Assembly (NCBI RefSeq): GCF_050947875.1
Contig: NC_134569.1
Coordinates: forward strand, 17,133,631-17,197,630
Direction of reading: 5' to 3'
DNA: 64,000 bases
DNA from: Dermacentor variabilis
Taxonomy: Eukaryota > Arthropoda > Arachnida > Ixodida > Ixodidae
The translations under genes were made by a program, and so were the position numbers. The notes under the pieces are model-generated. The model did no database searches and was not told the DNA's origin. It was given only the letters and a program-made list of their open reading frames with translations. Of the stretch, positions 10,706 to 21,700 are shown piece by piece. Position 1 is the first letter of the stretch; each line of letters opens with the position of its first letter.

Positions 10706-11404
10706 CAGCAAAAGCATGATGCACTGTCACTGAAACTACTTAATGTAAACTACATGTCTTTGACCTATAGCACTGATATAGCCATCCTCACTGAAACCTG
10801 GTTTAATGTGTCCATTTATGACATTGAATTTGTGCCCGCTGGATGCAGCGTACATAGAAAAGACCGCGAGAGTAAGGGTGGTGGGGTGGCTATTCGTTTT
10901 AACAAATCCTTAGGCATGAAAAAAATGCCTGATGTGCCTGGTGTCGAGGCTGTCTTTTGCAAAGTGTATTGTGGTAACACCAGGTATGTTAGAGGCGCTA
11001 TTTACAGGCCTCCTGGTTCTGATGTTGGCGTCCTCGAAAACTTAAGGAAGTATCTAGACACACAAGTCAGGCTTGGGGACAAAATAATCCTATCAGGCGA
11101 TTTCAACCTGCCCGAGGTGGATTGGTCAACATTCACAGCCCGAAACCTAAATGATAATCACTGTGAAATACTGATAGATATGGCCTTCGCGTTCAACTTA
11201 CTGCAAGTAGTTAAAAATTACACCAGGATTCAGGCTAACTCAAAGTCCATACTCGACTTGTTTTTTGTAAGTGGTTCAATTACAGCCGAAACTTCCTGTG
11301 AGGTAATACCTGGTATCTCGGACCATTCTGCAGTATTGCTAGAATTGACTGGTGCAGCAATCAAACGTAATAAACCAACATCTAGTCTCCCTAACTTTTC
11401 ATGA
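10706..11404 (+). pseudogene. CR1-like LINE (family C) ORF2: apurinic endonuclease domain
   Basis: The open frame from 10,754 (probably entered a little upstream, ..L-K-L-L-N-V-N-Y-M) encodes an EEP-fold nuclease. It has ILTETWF (catalytic Glu), KGGGVAI, GAIYRPPGSDVG, ILSGDFNLPEVDW (D and N of the active site) and ISDHSAVLLEL (D-H pair). All catalytic motifs are intact by eye. The frame closes at the TGA ending 11,404, which belongs to decay, because the linker and RT continue in other frames downstream. ORF1 lies directly upstream, the usual LINE order. Confidence 0.88.
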
Positions 11405-13372
11405 GCAGATGATGTCTCTATCATTGACATGCTTTCCTTTAATTTAGATATTTTCTCATCCTATTCTGGAGATCTGAACAGTCTTTGGCATCAATTCAAA
11501 ATAATTGTAAAAGAATGCGTCGATAAATATGTTCCCCGTATTGTAAATAAGTCGAAGCGCAAAAATGCCTGGATCTCTCAGGACTCATAGCGGTTACAAA
11601 GGCAACTCAAGAGGCTAAAGAAAAAACAAAAATCTACAAGCTCTTTCTGTACTGCGCAGAAAATAGCAAATATTACATTACAACTAAATACATAAGTAAG
11701 AACTGACAAACAACGGTATTTCGGAGAGTCTGTACCAAATTTTTTACGCACGTCCCCTGAGCAATTCTGGCAGCACGTACGCCCAACTTCTAGCGATTGC
11801 GATGTTTTTGATATCGAAGATGTACAAGGAGATGACACAAAAAAAAAATCTCAAATGCCTTCAATGAGCAATTTAAGAGTATGTTCACTGTTGATAATGA
11901 TGTATTACCACACTTCGTCGCAAATTTCCCACCCATACCAGATCTTCTAATTAGTGAAACTGGAATTTTGAATATGCTCTTAAAACTTGATGTAAAAAAG
12001 TCCCCAGGGCCAGATGACATACCAAACGCATTGTTTAAGAGAAATGCAGAATGGGTCTCAAAATACTTGCGTGCTCTGTTCTCTAGATCACTATCTGAGG
12101 GGCAAGTTCGGGACGACTGGGGAATCGCCCGAGTAAAACCTGTCCATAAGAATGGGAGGAAAGACTGTATAAAGAACTATCGTCCGATTTCCTTAACCTG
12201 TACTGCATGTAAACTATTAGAATATGTTATGCATAACCACATAACGCAGTTTCTTGACAAACATAATATTTTAACAAAGTATCAACATGGGTTTCGACAA
12301 GGTTATTCTACGTGTACCCAGCTAGCAGAAACTATACATGACTTTGCACTTTCAATTAATAACAGAAAACAAACCGATATAATTTTTATGGACTTTAAAA
12401 AAGCTTTTGATAAAGTCTCTCATAAGAAGTTACTGCACAAATTAGGGAAAATATTAAATAACCAGCAACTTTTAAACTGGATTGCCGCATACATTAACAA
12501 TCCAAAACAGTTTGTTGTCCTTAATGGAGAAACTTCGGAAGTTGTTGGCGTGGACTCAGGCATTCCCCAGGGGTCTGTGCTTGAACCCCTACCTTTTCTT
12601 TTGTTTATTAATGATATTGTCTGCAACATTCCTGTCAAAATACGATTGTATGCCGATGACTGCATGATTTACACGAAAGTGAACAGTACAGCTGACCAAA
12701 TTCTTTTAAATGATACACTCAACAAAATTGTTCAGTGGTGTGATATGTGGCAAATGTGTATTAACTATGAAAAAACAGTGCTCATGAGAGTTACTCACAA
12801 AAAAAGACCATTAACCTTTATCTATTCTATCAACAGCAGTGTTCTTCACGAAGTACCATTACAAATACCTGAGCCTCTGGATAACAAGTAACTTAGACTG
12901 GACTAAACACATTGATTACATTGTAAGAAATGCAAACTGTAAGTTTTTCTTTTTACGAAGAGCTTTAAAATTTACTACTCCTGATGTCCGCATATAAAGC
13001 GTTTATTCTCCCATCGTTAGATTATGCAGCCATAATCTGTGACTACTTCACTTGGACCAATATTAACAAGAGTGAAAGCGTACACAAAAAGGGTGTGTGA
13101 TTCATATATAACAGCTTTGGACGTTCTTCTGTTTCTGTCCTTTTAACCATAGCCCACTTGCCACAAATAACCCAAGGAAACCAGTCATCTAGGCTAAAAT
13201 TTATGTATCAAATTGTAAAGGGGCACTGTAAATTAGACACTTCAGACGTAATAACCTTTTCTTCCGGGTATGCCACTAGACAAAGACACCTATTAACAAT
13301 TGCTCCGTTTCGCACACGTAACAACTCCTTTAAGAACTGTTTCTTTCTGCGGACAATAACTGAATGGAATTA
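11405..13372 (+). pseudogene. CR1-like LINE (family C) ORF2: linker, reverse transcriptase and C-terminus
   Basis: The linker (11,405-11,880) needs at least two frameshifts or stops to read. The RT frame 11,881-12,891 is open: KKSPGPDDIPNALFK, CIKNYRPISLTCTACKLLE, HGFRQGYSTCTQL, D-I-I-F-M-D-F-K-K-A-F-D-K-V (A box), SGIPQGSVLEP (B box) and RLYADDCMIYTK (C box with Y-A-D-D). A shift at about 12,885 leads to Y-L-S-L-W-I-T-S-N-L-D-W-T-K-H-I-D and on to T-I-T-E-W-N at about 13,370. All RT catalytic residues survive, but the ORF is broken at several places. Confidence 0.88.
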
Positions 13373-13600
13373 GCATACTAACACCCAAGTTCAACAGGCT
13401 TCACTTACCTTGTTTACATCGTGTCCAACTTAGTACTTACTGTATGCCTTCTACTTTAGTTTATATTAGTTTATTTACTCTTATGTATCTATGTATTTGT
13501 TGGTTGCCTTTTTTGTGATCTCCAACATTTGTACCCTCCTGCCAAAATCCCCAAAGTGGGATTGCAGCATCAATAAATAAATGAATAAAATAAATAACAC
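13373..13600 (+). mobile_element. CR1-like LINE (family C) 3' UTR and terminal tail
   Basis: AT-rich non-coding tail ending in ccaaagtgggattgcagcat followed by caataaataaatgaataaaa, the standard CR1 3' terminus with degenerate (AAAT) repeats. LINE A coding sequence resumes immediately after, at about 13,600, which fixes the right-hand insertion point. Confidence 0.8.
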
Positions 13601-13604
13601 TCGA

Positions 13605-13868
13605 ACTGCCACTGTTTCAAGGGGCGTTGACATGTTGACATGCTATGCTTTTGTGAATTTCAATGGCAACACCGCCCGATGTTGACAGAACGTCATCGCA
13701 ATCTTTACGAAATGTAACATACTGTCAGAGAAAGTGTGTGTTTTTTTATTTTAAGTGCGTTTCCTGTGCACACAGCACTTTTGGAGTGTGTTCGTGGAGA
13801 AGTTCTCGCACATCCTTGAGGTTTCTAAGGAGGCCTCTGACGTTCCGTTGAATAATTTGTGTATCCAT
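13605..13868 (-). pseudogene. I/Jockey-like LINE family A: ORF2 start and N-terminal endonuclease
   Basis: The minus-strand ATG at 13,868 begins M-D-T-Q-I-I-Q-R-N-V-R-G-L-L, then VRELLHEHTPKVLCAQETHL, the opening of an EEP endonuclease in this LINE type (W-N-x-R-G-L with W replaced by R; Q-E-T catalytic Glu). Below 13,680, after frameshifts, it reads N-A-P-L-E-T-V-A-V-R-V and stops at the CR1 junction. The other half starts L-L-N-K-L-T-T-I-C-S-L-Y at 9,464, so the two join across the CR1 insertion. Confidence 0.78.
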
Positions 13869-13990
13869 ACTGAAGGTAAATTGGTGCTGTGTGTACAAAA
13901 AAAGTAAGTTTTGCCATAGATTACAGAGCCTTTTCCAGGCCCTGTAACATAGGGTTTGTCCTTTCCGGAGCGGTCGAGGGAGCCTCACCG

Positions 13991-14309
13991 CTACTTAGGA
14001 ACTTGGGAACGTGCCATCAGGATAGGTGTAGTGTCCATTGCCTCTTGTGAGGCACCGGACACGCACTCTTGCGAGCGAAAAGTTCCGCGGGAGAGTCTCG
14101 CCTCAGAGGACGACACCTTTATGGCCACCAGCCCAAAGGTCGATGGGGCTGCCTTTGGATTTGAGCTGCGCCGGCTGTTGCCAGCGCCAGCAGGGGCCGG
14201 TGAGGGTGTGGCAGCACAGACTGCACCCACATGGGGGCTGCTGGCGATCCTGCGGGTTCGTTACGCGTAGTGCAGGCGGTCACCGAAAGCTGCTGTGGTG
14301 CCGGCAACC
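13991..14309 (-). pseudogene. Possible LINE A ORF1 C-terminal remnant (GC-rich)
   Basis: The minus strand is open for about 80 codons ending just before ORF2 (..SSSEARLSRGTFRSQ.., ..EAMDTTPILMARSQVPK). The composition is Ala/Pro/Ser-rich and GC-rich, unlike its neighbours. Position between an ORF1-like RRM segment (14,586-14,801) and the ORF2 start suggests the ORF1 tail. No zinc knuckles are visible. The opposite strand is also open, so the assignment rests mainly on context. Confidence 0.35.
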
Positions 14310-14360
14310 CTAGGGTAACCGGACCTCTTTGCCGATGGCAATGAGGTCCGGTTACCCTAG
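14310..14360. repeat. 51-bp near-perfect hairpin
   Basis: Arms ctagggtaaccggacctc (14,310-14,327) and gaggtccggttaccctag (14,343-14,360) are perfect 18-bp inverted repeats. The intervening bases add a T:T mismatch and a further ttgcc/ggcaa pairing around a GAT loop. The total is 23 base pairs with one mismatch. A diverged partial echo (ccggtccggagggtaac) follows at about 14,362. No gene explains it. Confidence 0.85.
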
Positions 14361-14429
14361 TCCGGTCCGGAGGGTAACTCCTCCAGCCGATGGCACGGCA
14401 TCAAAGACTATTCATTATGATTCCTCTCA

Positions 14430-14585
14430 GTTATTCTAGACAGCATTATCGCGGCTTTCGTTCCCTTTCAATAAAATTACAGCTAATTTTCCCTGATAGA
14501 AGCCCAAATTCCCTGAGTTTTCCCTGAGTATTTCCAGACTATTCAAAATCCCTGAGAATTCCCAGTTTTCCTGGTTGGTAGAAAC
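14430..14585. repeat. Degenerate TTCCCTGAG-type repeat
   Basis: Short imperfect units such as ttccctgag, tccctgagaattcccag and ttttcc recur at about 14,487-14,575, ending with tcctggttggtagaaaccct. It interrupts the LINE A ORF1 segment. Origin unknown. Confidence 0.4.
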
Positions 14586-14801
14586 CCTGACTTCATAAAC
14601 TGACCCTAAGGCTTCGGTCAAAGATTTAGCAACTATAAATGGAGAAATGGATCTGGCCAATTTTTCAGAGTTCTCACTATGTACGACATGTAATTTCAGA
14701 TAGGTCTCTTTGGGTTGGTTGAAAGATGTGTTCAGTACATCAGTGCATCCCCTCTTTTGAGGGTGATGATCAAGTATGCGGGGAAATGCTGGTGTTCCCA
14801 T
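14586..14801 (-). pseudogene. LINE family A ORF1 RRM-like segment
   Basis: From the minus-strand ATG at 14,801 the frame reads ..TDVLNTSFNQPKETYLKLHV and S-E-N-S-E-K-L-A-R-S-I-S-P-F-I-V-A-K, then EALGSVYEVR. This resembles the first RNA-recognition-like strand and helix of ORF1 proteins from tick I/Jockey-type LINEs (..I-H-A-E-N-x-E-K..S-P-F-x-I-x-K..). Homology ends at about 14,586, where a TTCCCTGAG repeat begins. This marks the likely 5' end of the LINE A copy that ends near 4.2 kb. Confidence 0.55.
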
Positions 14802-14899
14802 AGTAGTTCAGTTTATTTTATATGAAACTCTATGTTTTCGGCAGCAATGGTGGCCACCCACAATGGAGCCCAACTAGGGTGCGCTGCAGCGCTTAACGC

Positions 14900-15890
14900 A
14901 TATTCAGTGAAAACAGTGAAGAGATAGTAGCAATACAGGGCCAGGAAATACCTCGGGTAAAAGGATATAAATACCTTGGTATAAGGATAAACGAAGGCAA
15001 TAGATATATGGAAACACAGCAAAAAACAATAGCAGTGAAGGGGAAGAGAAATGCAGACATAATGAAACACAGAGCGCTGTGGGGATACAATAGGCACGAG
15101 GTGCTCTGGGGTATGTGGAAAGGTGTAATGGTTCCAGCACTTACATTTGGAAATACAGTTCACTTTAAATCAGAGGTACAATCAGGACTCGATGGCAACC
15201 AAAGGTCAGTGGGACACCTCGCATTGGGTGCTTACAGGAAGACTACAAATGAAGCTGTGCAGGGTGACATGAGCTGGACAAGTTTTGAAGTGAGGGAAGC
15301 TCACAGTAAAATTGATTATGAAGAACGATTGAGGAATATGGCAGAAAGTAAATGGGCTGGGAGAGTGTTGAGGCATCTGTACAGGAAAAACATTGATTCA
15401 CAGTGGAGGAAAAGAACTAAGAAGCTTACCAGCAAGTATGTGGCCTGTAGGGTGAGCAACACAGCAACAAAGAACATCAAGTGGAAAGTCAGAGAGGCTG
15501 AAATAATGTCATTGGTGGCAGCAATGGAAAAGAAACCTAGCATGAGTAACTACTTATGAGGAAAAAATGAAATCAGGAAAGAAACAATTTGTGATAACTC
15601 AAAGGGAAGCTCATTACTTTTCGAAGCGAGATCAGGATGCCTTAGAACACGCACCTATAAAGCGAGATATCAGGAAGAGGAAGCATGTGCTCGCTTCAAT
15701 AAAGCTAGGGAAACGATGGAGCATGTTTTATTGGAATGCGAATATATCTGCCCAGTGGTCGATTTAGGCACTACTGGCCTCCTTGAAGCCCTTGGGTTCA
15801 GCGAGAGCAGGGGGAAAGTAAACATGTCCGCAATAGAGATTAGTAAGAGGCAATGACAAAAAACAAAGACGTACAAAAACAAAGTTCACA
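14900..15890 (+). pseudogene. LINE (family E) ORF2 C-terminal region
   Basis: Plus-strand translation reads V-K-G-Y-K-Y-L-G-I-R-I-N-E-G, MKHRALWGYNRHEVLWGMWK, G-V-M-V-P-A-L-T-F-G-N and, from the ORF at 15,008-15,559, E-A-V-Q-G-D-M-S-W-T-S-F-E-V-R-E-A. After one stop it continues GSSLLFEARSGCLRTRTY and M-E-H-V-L-L-E-C. The last part has the C..H....C arrangement found at the C-terminus of many non-LTR ORF2 proteins; the first Cys pair is partly lost (A-C-A-R-F). It has no RT boxes here and is therefore 5'-truncated. Clade not determined. Confidence 0.65.
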
Positions 15891-16031
15891 ATAGGGGGTC
15901 AGAAAATTTGGTTATGGGAATTCATAGTGGGTGTCTTCTTTTCTTTTTTAATCTAGGTAGGACATTAGGCATTATAATAGCAAGAGCTGGTGGCACAACC
16001 CACCGCCCCGTTCCAAAGGGGACGCTCATAA

Positions 16032-16070
16032 CATCCATCCATCCATCCATCCATCCATCCATCCATCCAT
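16032..16070. repeat. (CATC)n microsatellite
   Basis: About ten tandem CATC units by direct reading. Such a tail often marks the 3' end of a LINE, here probably family E just upstream. Confidence 0.9.
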
Positions 16071-16074
16071 AAGG

Positions 16075-16640
16075 CTGCAGGCACCAACCGTACATTGCCA
16101 CTATAGCCTAATATATTATACCTAAGGGAGGGCACATACACAAGGTTAACCCACGCCAGCTATGAAAATTAGGAAGTGATGGAAGAGAAGAGACAATAGG
16201 AGAGTAAAATAAATTCGATGGGAAAGAAAAAGATTGAAGAGGGGGACAGAAAAAGGTAAATGCTAATTTTTTCCAGGAATGCCAGTCTGGAGGCATCATC
16301 TGTGTGAAGCAGAGGCCGAAGAGGTAGGTTGTCTCCGTCAGGAGAACCTTAAAGCTATGGACACCCGCCATGGGCTCAAATCCCAGAATCCCATTTTTCC
16401 CAGACATGGCTAAGCCGCGCACTGCTACATGCGGGAGGGGCCAACCCTCATGTGCTCGGGTGCATGGTGTCGCAAAACACCAAACACCTGCTGGCACACA
16501 TGCCCCTGCAGGGAATCTGCCTGAGTGCATGCACCCATGTTTAGAAAAGTATATGTAGTGAATTCGATTAGATGTGCGATATGACAGCCCTGTTCTAAAA
16601 TGATGATGATGCTTAAAGAAGAAGTAATTACTTTCCAAGT
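16075..16640 (-). repeat. Unclassified non-coding repeat, probably a retroelement 3' UTR
   Basis: A minus-strand ORF of 176 codons lies here, but its composition (runs of H, F, P and no family motif) argues against a real protein. The stretch atgtctgggaaaaatgggat and ggctcaaatcccag around 16,370-16,440 looks like a dispersed repeat rather than unique sequence. Assignment is by exclusion. Confidence 0.3.
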
Positions 16641-16800
16641 GATTAGAGAGAGAGAGAAAGGCAAAGGAAAGACAGGGAGGTTAACCAGAGATTATCTCCA
16701 GTTGGCTACCTTGTATGGGGGAGGGGCAAGGGGATGCAATAGGTGAGGATGAAGGATAAAAGAATTTAAAAATAACCTACACACACACACACACATACAC
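16641..16800 (-). mobile_element. LINE family H 3' tail fragment
   Basis: gagagagagagaaaggcaaa.. with gggaggttaaccagagatta and ttggctacct is the same non-coding 3' end seen after the RNase H ORF at 62,700-62,880 and again at 60,318-60,530. Here only the tail is present. It is followed by a short (AC)n at about 16,781-16,800. Confidence 0.7.
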
Positions 16801-16869
16801 ACAAACTGTTTCTGTGGGCACTGTCACGCAGCCCGCAAAGGCGTTCCTAGTGTTATGCAGTGTCACCGT

Positions 16870-17340
16870 ACTTCCAAGTGATTAGCCACAATTGAAAAGG
16901 TTATGTGCTCTAGTAGCTTACTGAAAACCCTTGCTAGTGACATTGGATGGTAACAACATGTTAGCAGTGCTCTTATCACCCGACTTAAAAATTGGTATAA
17001 CTTTACGAACCTTCCAGTCATACGGAACCACGGTGTGTACGGAACTTACCCTGTTGAGAGTGACTGTTGAAATAACTGACAAAGGACTGTATAGAGGGCA
17101 CTGCTTAATGTTCCAAAATTTTTGAGTTTATGCCATTAATGCCAGAACAAGTCAATATCTTGAAGTTGTTAATCAACTCAGCAACACTGCTGGTTGTTAT
17201 ATTGATAGCGGCCATGTATGGATAGTCAAATTTGAAAGGTGATTGCATTTGTGAATGGTCTTCCTATGTATTGTTATTAGAACTGTTATCGAAAAAAGAG
17301 CTCAAGCTATCAGATGTTGTTAACATTATTTATTGCCTTC
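16870..17340 (-). pseudogene. CR1-like LINE RT N-terminal fragment
   Basis: Minus-strand translation with stops reads YPYMAAINITTSSVAELINN then F-K-I-L-T-C-S-G-I-N-G-I-N-S-K-I-L, matching the start of CR1-type RT (..P-x-I-x-I-T..G-V-x-x-L-I..C-G-P-D-G-I..K-I-L). It fades after about 17,000. No catalytic boxes remain. Confidence 0.6.
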
Positions 17341-18198
17341 TATGCAACAATCATGACTTTCTTTTTTTTTTTTGTCGTTTCGTGTGGCCTTGTTCGTGTC
17401 TGCGTTGTTTGCTCGCCATGAAGTGGCAACTCATTTCTTTACTGTGTCCATTAGAGTGTCATGACGGTATTTGTGCACAAAAACTTGGTTTTTGGTTATG
17501 CTTCCCAGTATAACCTGAACTCACATTAAGAGGAAAGTACATTACCTGAGGCAAGTCTGCCAAGAGCGCTGCCAGGTATCACACTGCTGACTGCATCAAG
17601 AAAACGTGCCTCTCCTGACAAAGGGTTAAGTAAGACTGAGGTTCTTTGGGCAATGAGCATGAATTAAATACGTTGAAAGGTCAATGCTTTCACATGTCAT
17701 GCGAGTTGATCCGATACACTAGAACAATCTTCGTTTGGTACCACAACACGACAAACGGTGGCTGTAGCACTAATTTGTTGAGATCGTAAATCGGCCCTTA
17801 AAAATGCCAGTTGTGCACCGTAAGATTGCAACCGCGTTTTTGTAACATTCAGAAAGCGAAAACTAGACTCACTAATAATTTCCATTGCTTCGCTAAAATA
17901 AAACAAAAACTACCCCACTTTTTGATGTCTGCAAAAGGAAGGTTTGCGCTTTCTATTCTCAGCATGGACAAGCATTTGACTTTGGCACGTCGCGATTGAA
18001 AGCACATCCATAACTGACTCTGGCGAAAACTCCAAAAGTATTAACTACATGAAGACAACTATATGGAGGTGCAGTTCATATTAACCGAAAAAAAAAAACG
18101 CTACAAGGCAGTCGCGAATAGAGCGCTATTGTTCATTCTTGTGGTTTCAGTGGACAGGTATGAAACCCAAAGTAGCATCACTTGATCGGACCACTCAC
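17341..18198. other. No confident feature; one weak minus-strand ORF
   Basis: The only ORF with protein-like composition is on the minus strand at 17,697-17,906 (..SFRFLNVTKTRLQSYGAQLA.., about 62 codons from an internal Met). It has no recognisable family, and its splice context could not be joined to the candidate exon at 18,199-18,315 without stops. Confidence 0.3.
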
Positions 18199-18315
18199 TC
18201 GTTCTGCGAGTTCTCTCCATTCACTTTCGTTTCCTTCGTGCAAGTCACCGTCCTTCTCGTACAGGGTGATTAAACCTCTCGCTGGCGGTCGAGGGAATGA
18301 CGACAGGGAGCACAT
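18199..18315 (-). CDS. Candidate first coding exon of a gene divergent from HROB
   Basis: Thirty-nine codons from the ATG at 18,315 (M-C-S-L-S-S-F-P-R-P-P-A-R-G), then LITLYEKDGDLHEGNESEWR, end in-phase at a consensus donor (CGA|GTGAGT). The composition is balanced and charged, unlike the TE debris nearby. The start lies about 400 bp from the HROB ATG, head to head. No family was recognised and no second exon could be joined with confidence. It could be an intronic or random ORF. Confidence 0.3.
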
Positions 18316-18713
18316 TATGGTGAAATGTCGCGGAAAAGGATGAGCAAAATTAAACTTTGAAATGTAACATTCCCGCCATGACAGATGCGAAAGTTGCGGT
18401 AGTTTCCACCACAGCACGAACACGCATGTAGAGTTATCTGACAATAAAAAGAAAATTAAACAAGATGTTGTACTACATTTCCAGACCATCTGTATAAGCA
18501 TTTCACATAAACAGCTTTTTTTTTTTTTTTCAAAAATAACGCAGAACACGAACCTACGAAATGCCTACATCCACATGTGTTCGCCTCGCATCTTGCGTGA
18601 TGGCGCTGTTTGGCGCAGTGTTTGAGCGCGCAAAGGGTGTCAAATCGTAGAGCACGCAAATTATTGTCGCAACTTTCATGTGACACTTTTCACTGTCGCC
18701 GAAGGCTGTCATC
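18316..18713. promoter_or_regulatory. HROB 5' flank, possible shared promoter
   Basis: The stretch between the HROB ATG and the divergent candidate exon is richer in CpG near the HROB start (18,560-18,710: ttcgcctcgcatcttgcgtg, gagcgcgcaa, gtcgccgaag). No TATA box is placed sensibly for HROB. A TATA-less promoter is inferred. A poly-T run sits at about 18,517-18,530. Confidence 0.3.
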
Positions 18714-18758
18714 ATGTCACTCCCTAAGGATGCTAATGAATTTAATATAATTGACGAC
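18714..18758 (+). CDS. HROB: HROB exon 1
   Basis: Fifteen codons (M-S-L-P-K-D-A-N-E-F-N-I-I-D-D) end in phase 0 at GAC|GTAAGT. It was chosen because it is the nearest upstream ATG segment with a consensus donor that keeps the exon 2 frame. The exon 2 ORF has its own upstream ATG at 18,827, but that lies before a strong acceptor. Confidence 0.75.
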
Positions 18759-21700
18759 GTAAGTACACTGAACAACATTCGATCCTTGCTACCTTAGTTT
18801 TCGCTGCCCAGCACAGCTGGATTCGTGTGTCATTATTTGCATGGTCTGGAATTTTGCAGAACTTTTGGGATGAGTTCAACGACGACAACACAACATTTAG
18901 TAACACGAATGGAGTCAGCAGCGCCTCGAACAGAGGCGGCGCTCTTGCAGTACCCGAGGCGCATGCAAAGTGCAACAAAGCAACCGCCGATGATTGTAAG
19001 AAAACGGTCACTACAGGGCCCGAAAAGAGAACCGATGATAACTTGTTTGTTGCCACGGGTCTGTGCGCTGAGGACCTTCAGAACTGCTTCGACGACGATT
19101 TTGATGAGTGTGCCAACGAAAGTGAGCCTAAAGGAGAGGTAGGAAATAGGCGCTCGTGTTCAGACCTCGACGCCAACATACTACCGGAGATTCCATCGGA
19201 TATGTTTGATGACGATTCAGTTGGTTGGCTCCCAGAAGAACATGAGGCTGTGCCAAGAAAGCGGAAGTTCCCAGGCCCGGCTGGCATACTTCCCAAGTCT
19301 GTGAGTATGCCGTGCGACTCTAGTGATTTATGCCCGCACGTTTGTTTCGTGCACATTTAATGTGTGGCTTTGGAAAATGACCTCTTTCTTGGAAAGTACT
19401 ATGCTAAGCGATCAACGAACAACGTAGCAGCACCTTACAACGTGCCTTTTTGTAGTTGTCTAAGGTTCTTTTCTTTTTTTTCTTGCCCTGGTTGTAGCGC
19501 GCTTCACTGTCATTTTCTGGTTTTGGAATGACCACCGGTGAAGCAAACTCCAGGAAGCCAGAACCACCTGACGTAAGTTTCACTTGAAAAAAAAAGAGTT
19601 GTGTAGATCCTTAAGGACTCTTGTGATTTCCCATATTGCCTGAGCTACTAAACAACATTGGACATAACTGTAATCCTGCCAGTACATCAATAAATAGATA
19701 GTATCATGCTTTGTAGGTAATGCACGTGATCTTCAGCAGATATAGTGGTTCACTGGGAAGTCTTTCACTTACGCATAGCTATAGTGAGAGCTGCAGTAGT
19801 GCACGTTTTAGCCATGCGCCCAACAACCTTTCCCAAACATGCATGCTATACACTTCGCTTTGGTGCCACTGCAGTGCAGTTCTGCCGGACAAGGTGAAAA
19901 CATCAGTTTTAATGTCTATGTGGACAGTTCTAACTTTGCTTTTATTTATGCGCCCCATGCAAGTTAGTACATGTTTTCTGCATGCATTAATATGGTTAAT
20001 GTTGTTCCTTGGTTGAGGTATGCAATGGTAACATAATTTCAGTCACAATGTGGTTATATTCCCAACTAAACAGTGACACATATGAATTAACACTCTGGTT
20101 ATGTTGAAATAAAGAAGTGCTGCTACTGCACAATATAGGCCACTTATTTTAGGTTGCAGTCTGCAAGTCTTGTCATGCTCCTTTGCCCATTATTTGTTGT
20201 ACTCTTGCAGGATTTACTCTGCACTCCATGGAGTGCTGAAGCAGACAATCCACTCTCTCCTTGGCAACATTTAAGACAGGATCTCGGAATTGAAGATTTG
20301 AAAGATAGTAACCTCAATGAGTACTCCATTGCCTGGGTCCTCAAGATGGTATTGTAACTAAACTGTTCACCTATTCTATATGAGGAGTGCAAAAAGTTAG
20401 AAAATTTGAATGTTTTAAGAGTCATTTCTAGTTCTTTAAAGACATGATAAGAGCTGTTTGTTTATGAGCTTAGCTATTATTCCTAACTATTATCGATATC
20501 TATACCATCAAAATACATAAAAGTATAGATAGAAGCAGCAAACTGCTATGTTGTCTTCTTTGCGTTTAAACATGCATAAGCATCAAGTACTTGAACCTCA
20601 TTGCACAGTCCCAACTCTCTAGCCATCTGTGAGACACAACCATGGCTGTGAGTAATAGTACTTCTTTTATTTCTTCATTACAGAAACGACTACAGCAGCT
20701 TCCCCGTGGTAAAGTGCCAGTTCTCTGCACATCTATAAAGAATGTTGCAAAGAATATTCTAACACTTCGTGATGGAACAGGTAAGAAAAACCAAGTGTTT
20801 GCAGAAATGTTGACTGCATTGTCTGCTGAAAAACCTCTATTGAAATTTTTCCCCACTCTTTCCTCTTTGGTACTGGTATTAGCATTGGATTGAAATAAAC
20901 TTTATTGTCTGAAAACACTACATCATTTCAAAGGCCCACAACACCTCGTACACCTTAGCAACACAGTTGGTTCTTTACCTTACCTCACTTCGCAATTGCA
21001 TTGCGTGGTGTCCTGTGCAGCATGTGAAATATTTGACACTTGTCCAGTTGTACACAACCACACTTTCAAAAGTAGATGGTGACAGTGAACTTAACTACGT
21101 GATCATTGACGGAGAGAGAGGGTGTTTACCTATTTCTGAAAAGTTTAAACATTTCGCCCCTTTTGCTGACAAAAACAGACGGTTGCACATGCTAACATTG
21201 GCACTGACGTGGAACATATAGGTCATGGTCTTGCCAAGACTACCAAGCCAAGATGTGTCCTAACTACAGCAATGCATGCCAGAACAGAAGAGCATAGCCA
21301 TGATCTTGCCAGGATTTGGTAGTTACTCTCACAAGTAGGAACCCAATCACGTGCACTTATAGAGCCTCTCGTTTTGCATCCATGAGAGCAACCTCGGACT
21401 CTTTTTTAATGTGATAAGCATTCCTTGGAAATTTCACACACTTTTACAGGAACATCTTTCTACCTATCTGTCTGTGTAGGTCTCTGAACCATTTTCTCAC
21501 CAACTTGGGTCATTGGGTAGTCGCTGCGTATTCAATAGTCTTATGGGTACAGCATCGGGCTGCTGCACTGAGGGAACAGGGTTCGAAACCAACCGTCAGA
21601 CAAGCTTGCATCACTGGGTATGTGCCACTGGGTGCATGTCATTTTCAAAGACAAAAAAATCCTTTAAAATTTCTCCAGTATTAAGCGTAATCGATCCCAT

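Noticed and set aside
16108..16638. A 176-residue minus-strand protein
   Set aside because: No family motif, odd composition, and the sequence has the look of a repeat 3' UTR.
18827..18859. HROB starting at the ATG at 18,827
   Set aside because: A strong TTTTGCAG acceptor follows at 18,852-18,859, and an upstream exon with GTAAGT donor fits in phase. It remains possible as an alternative start.
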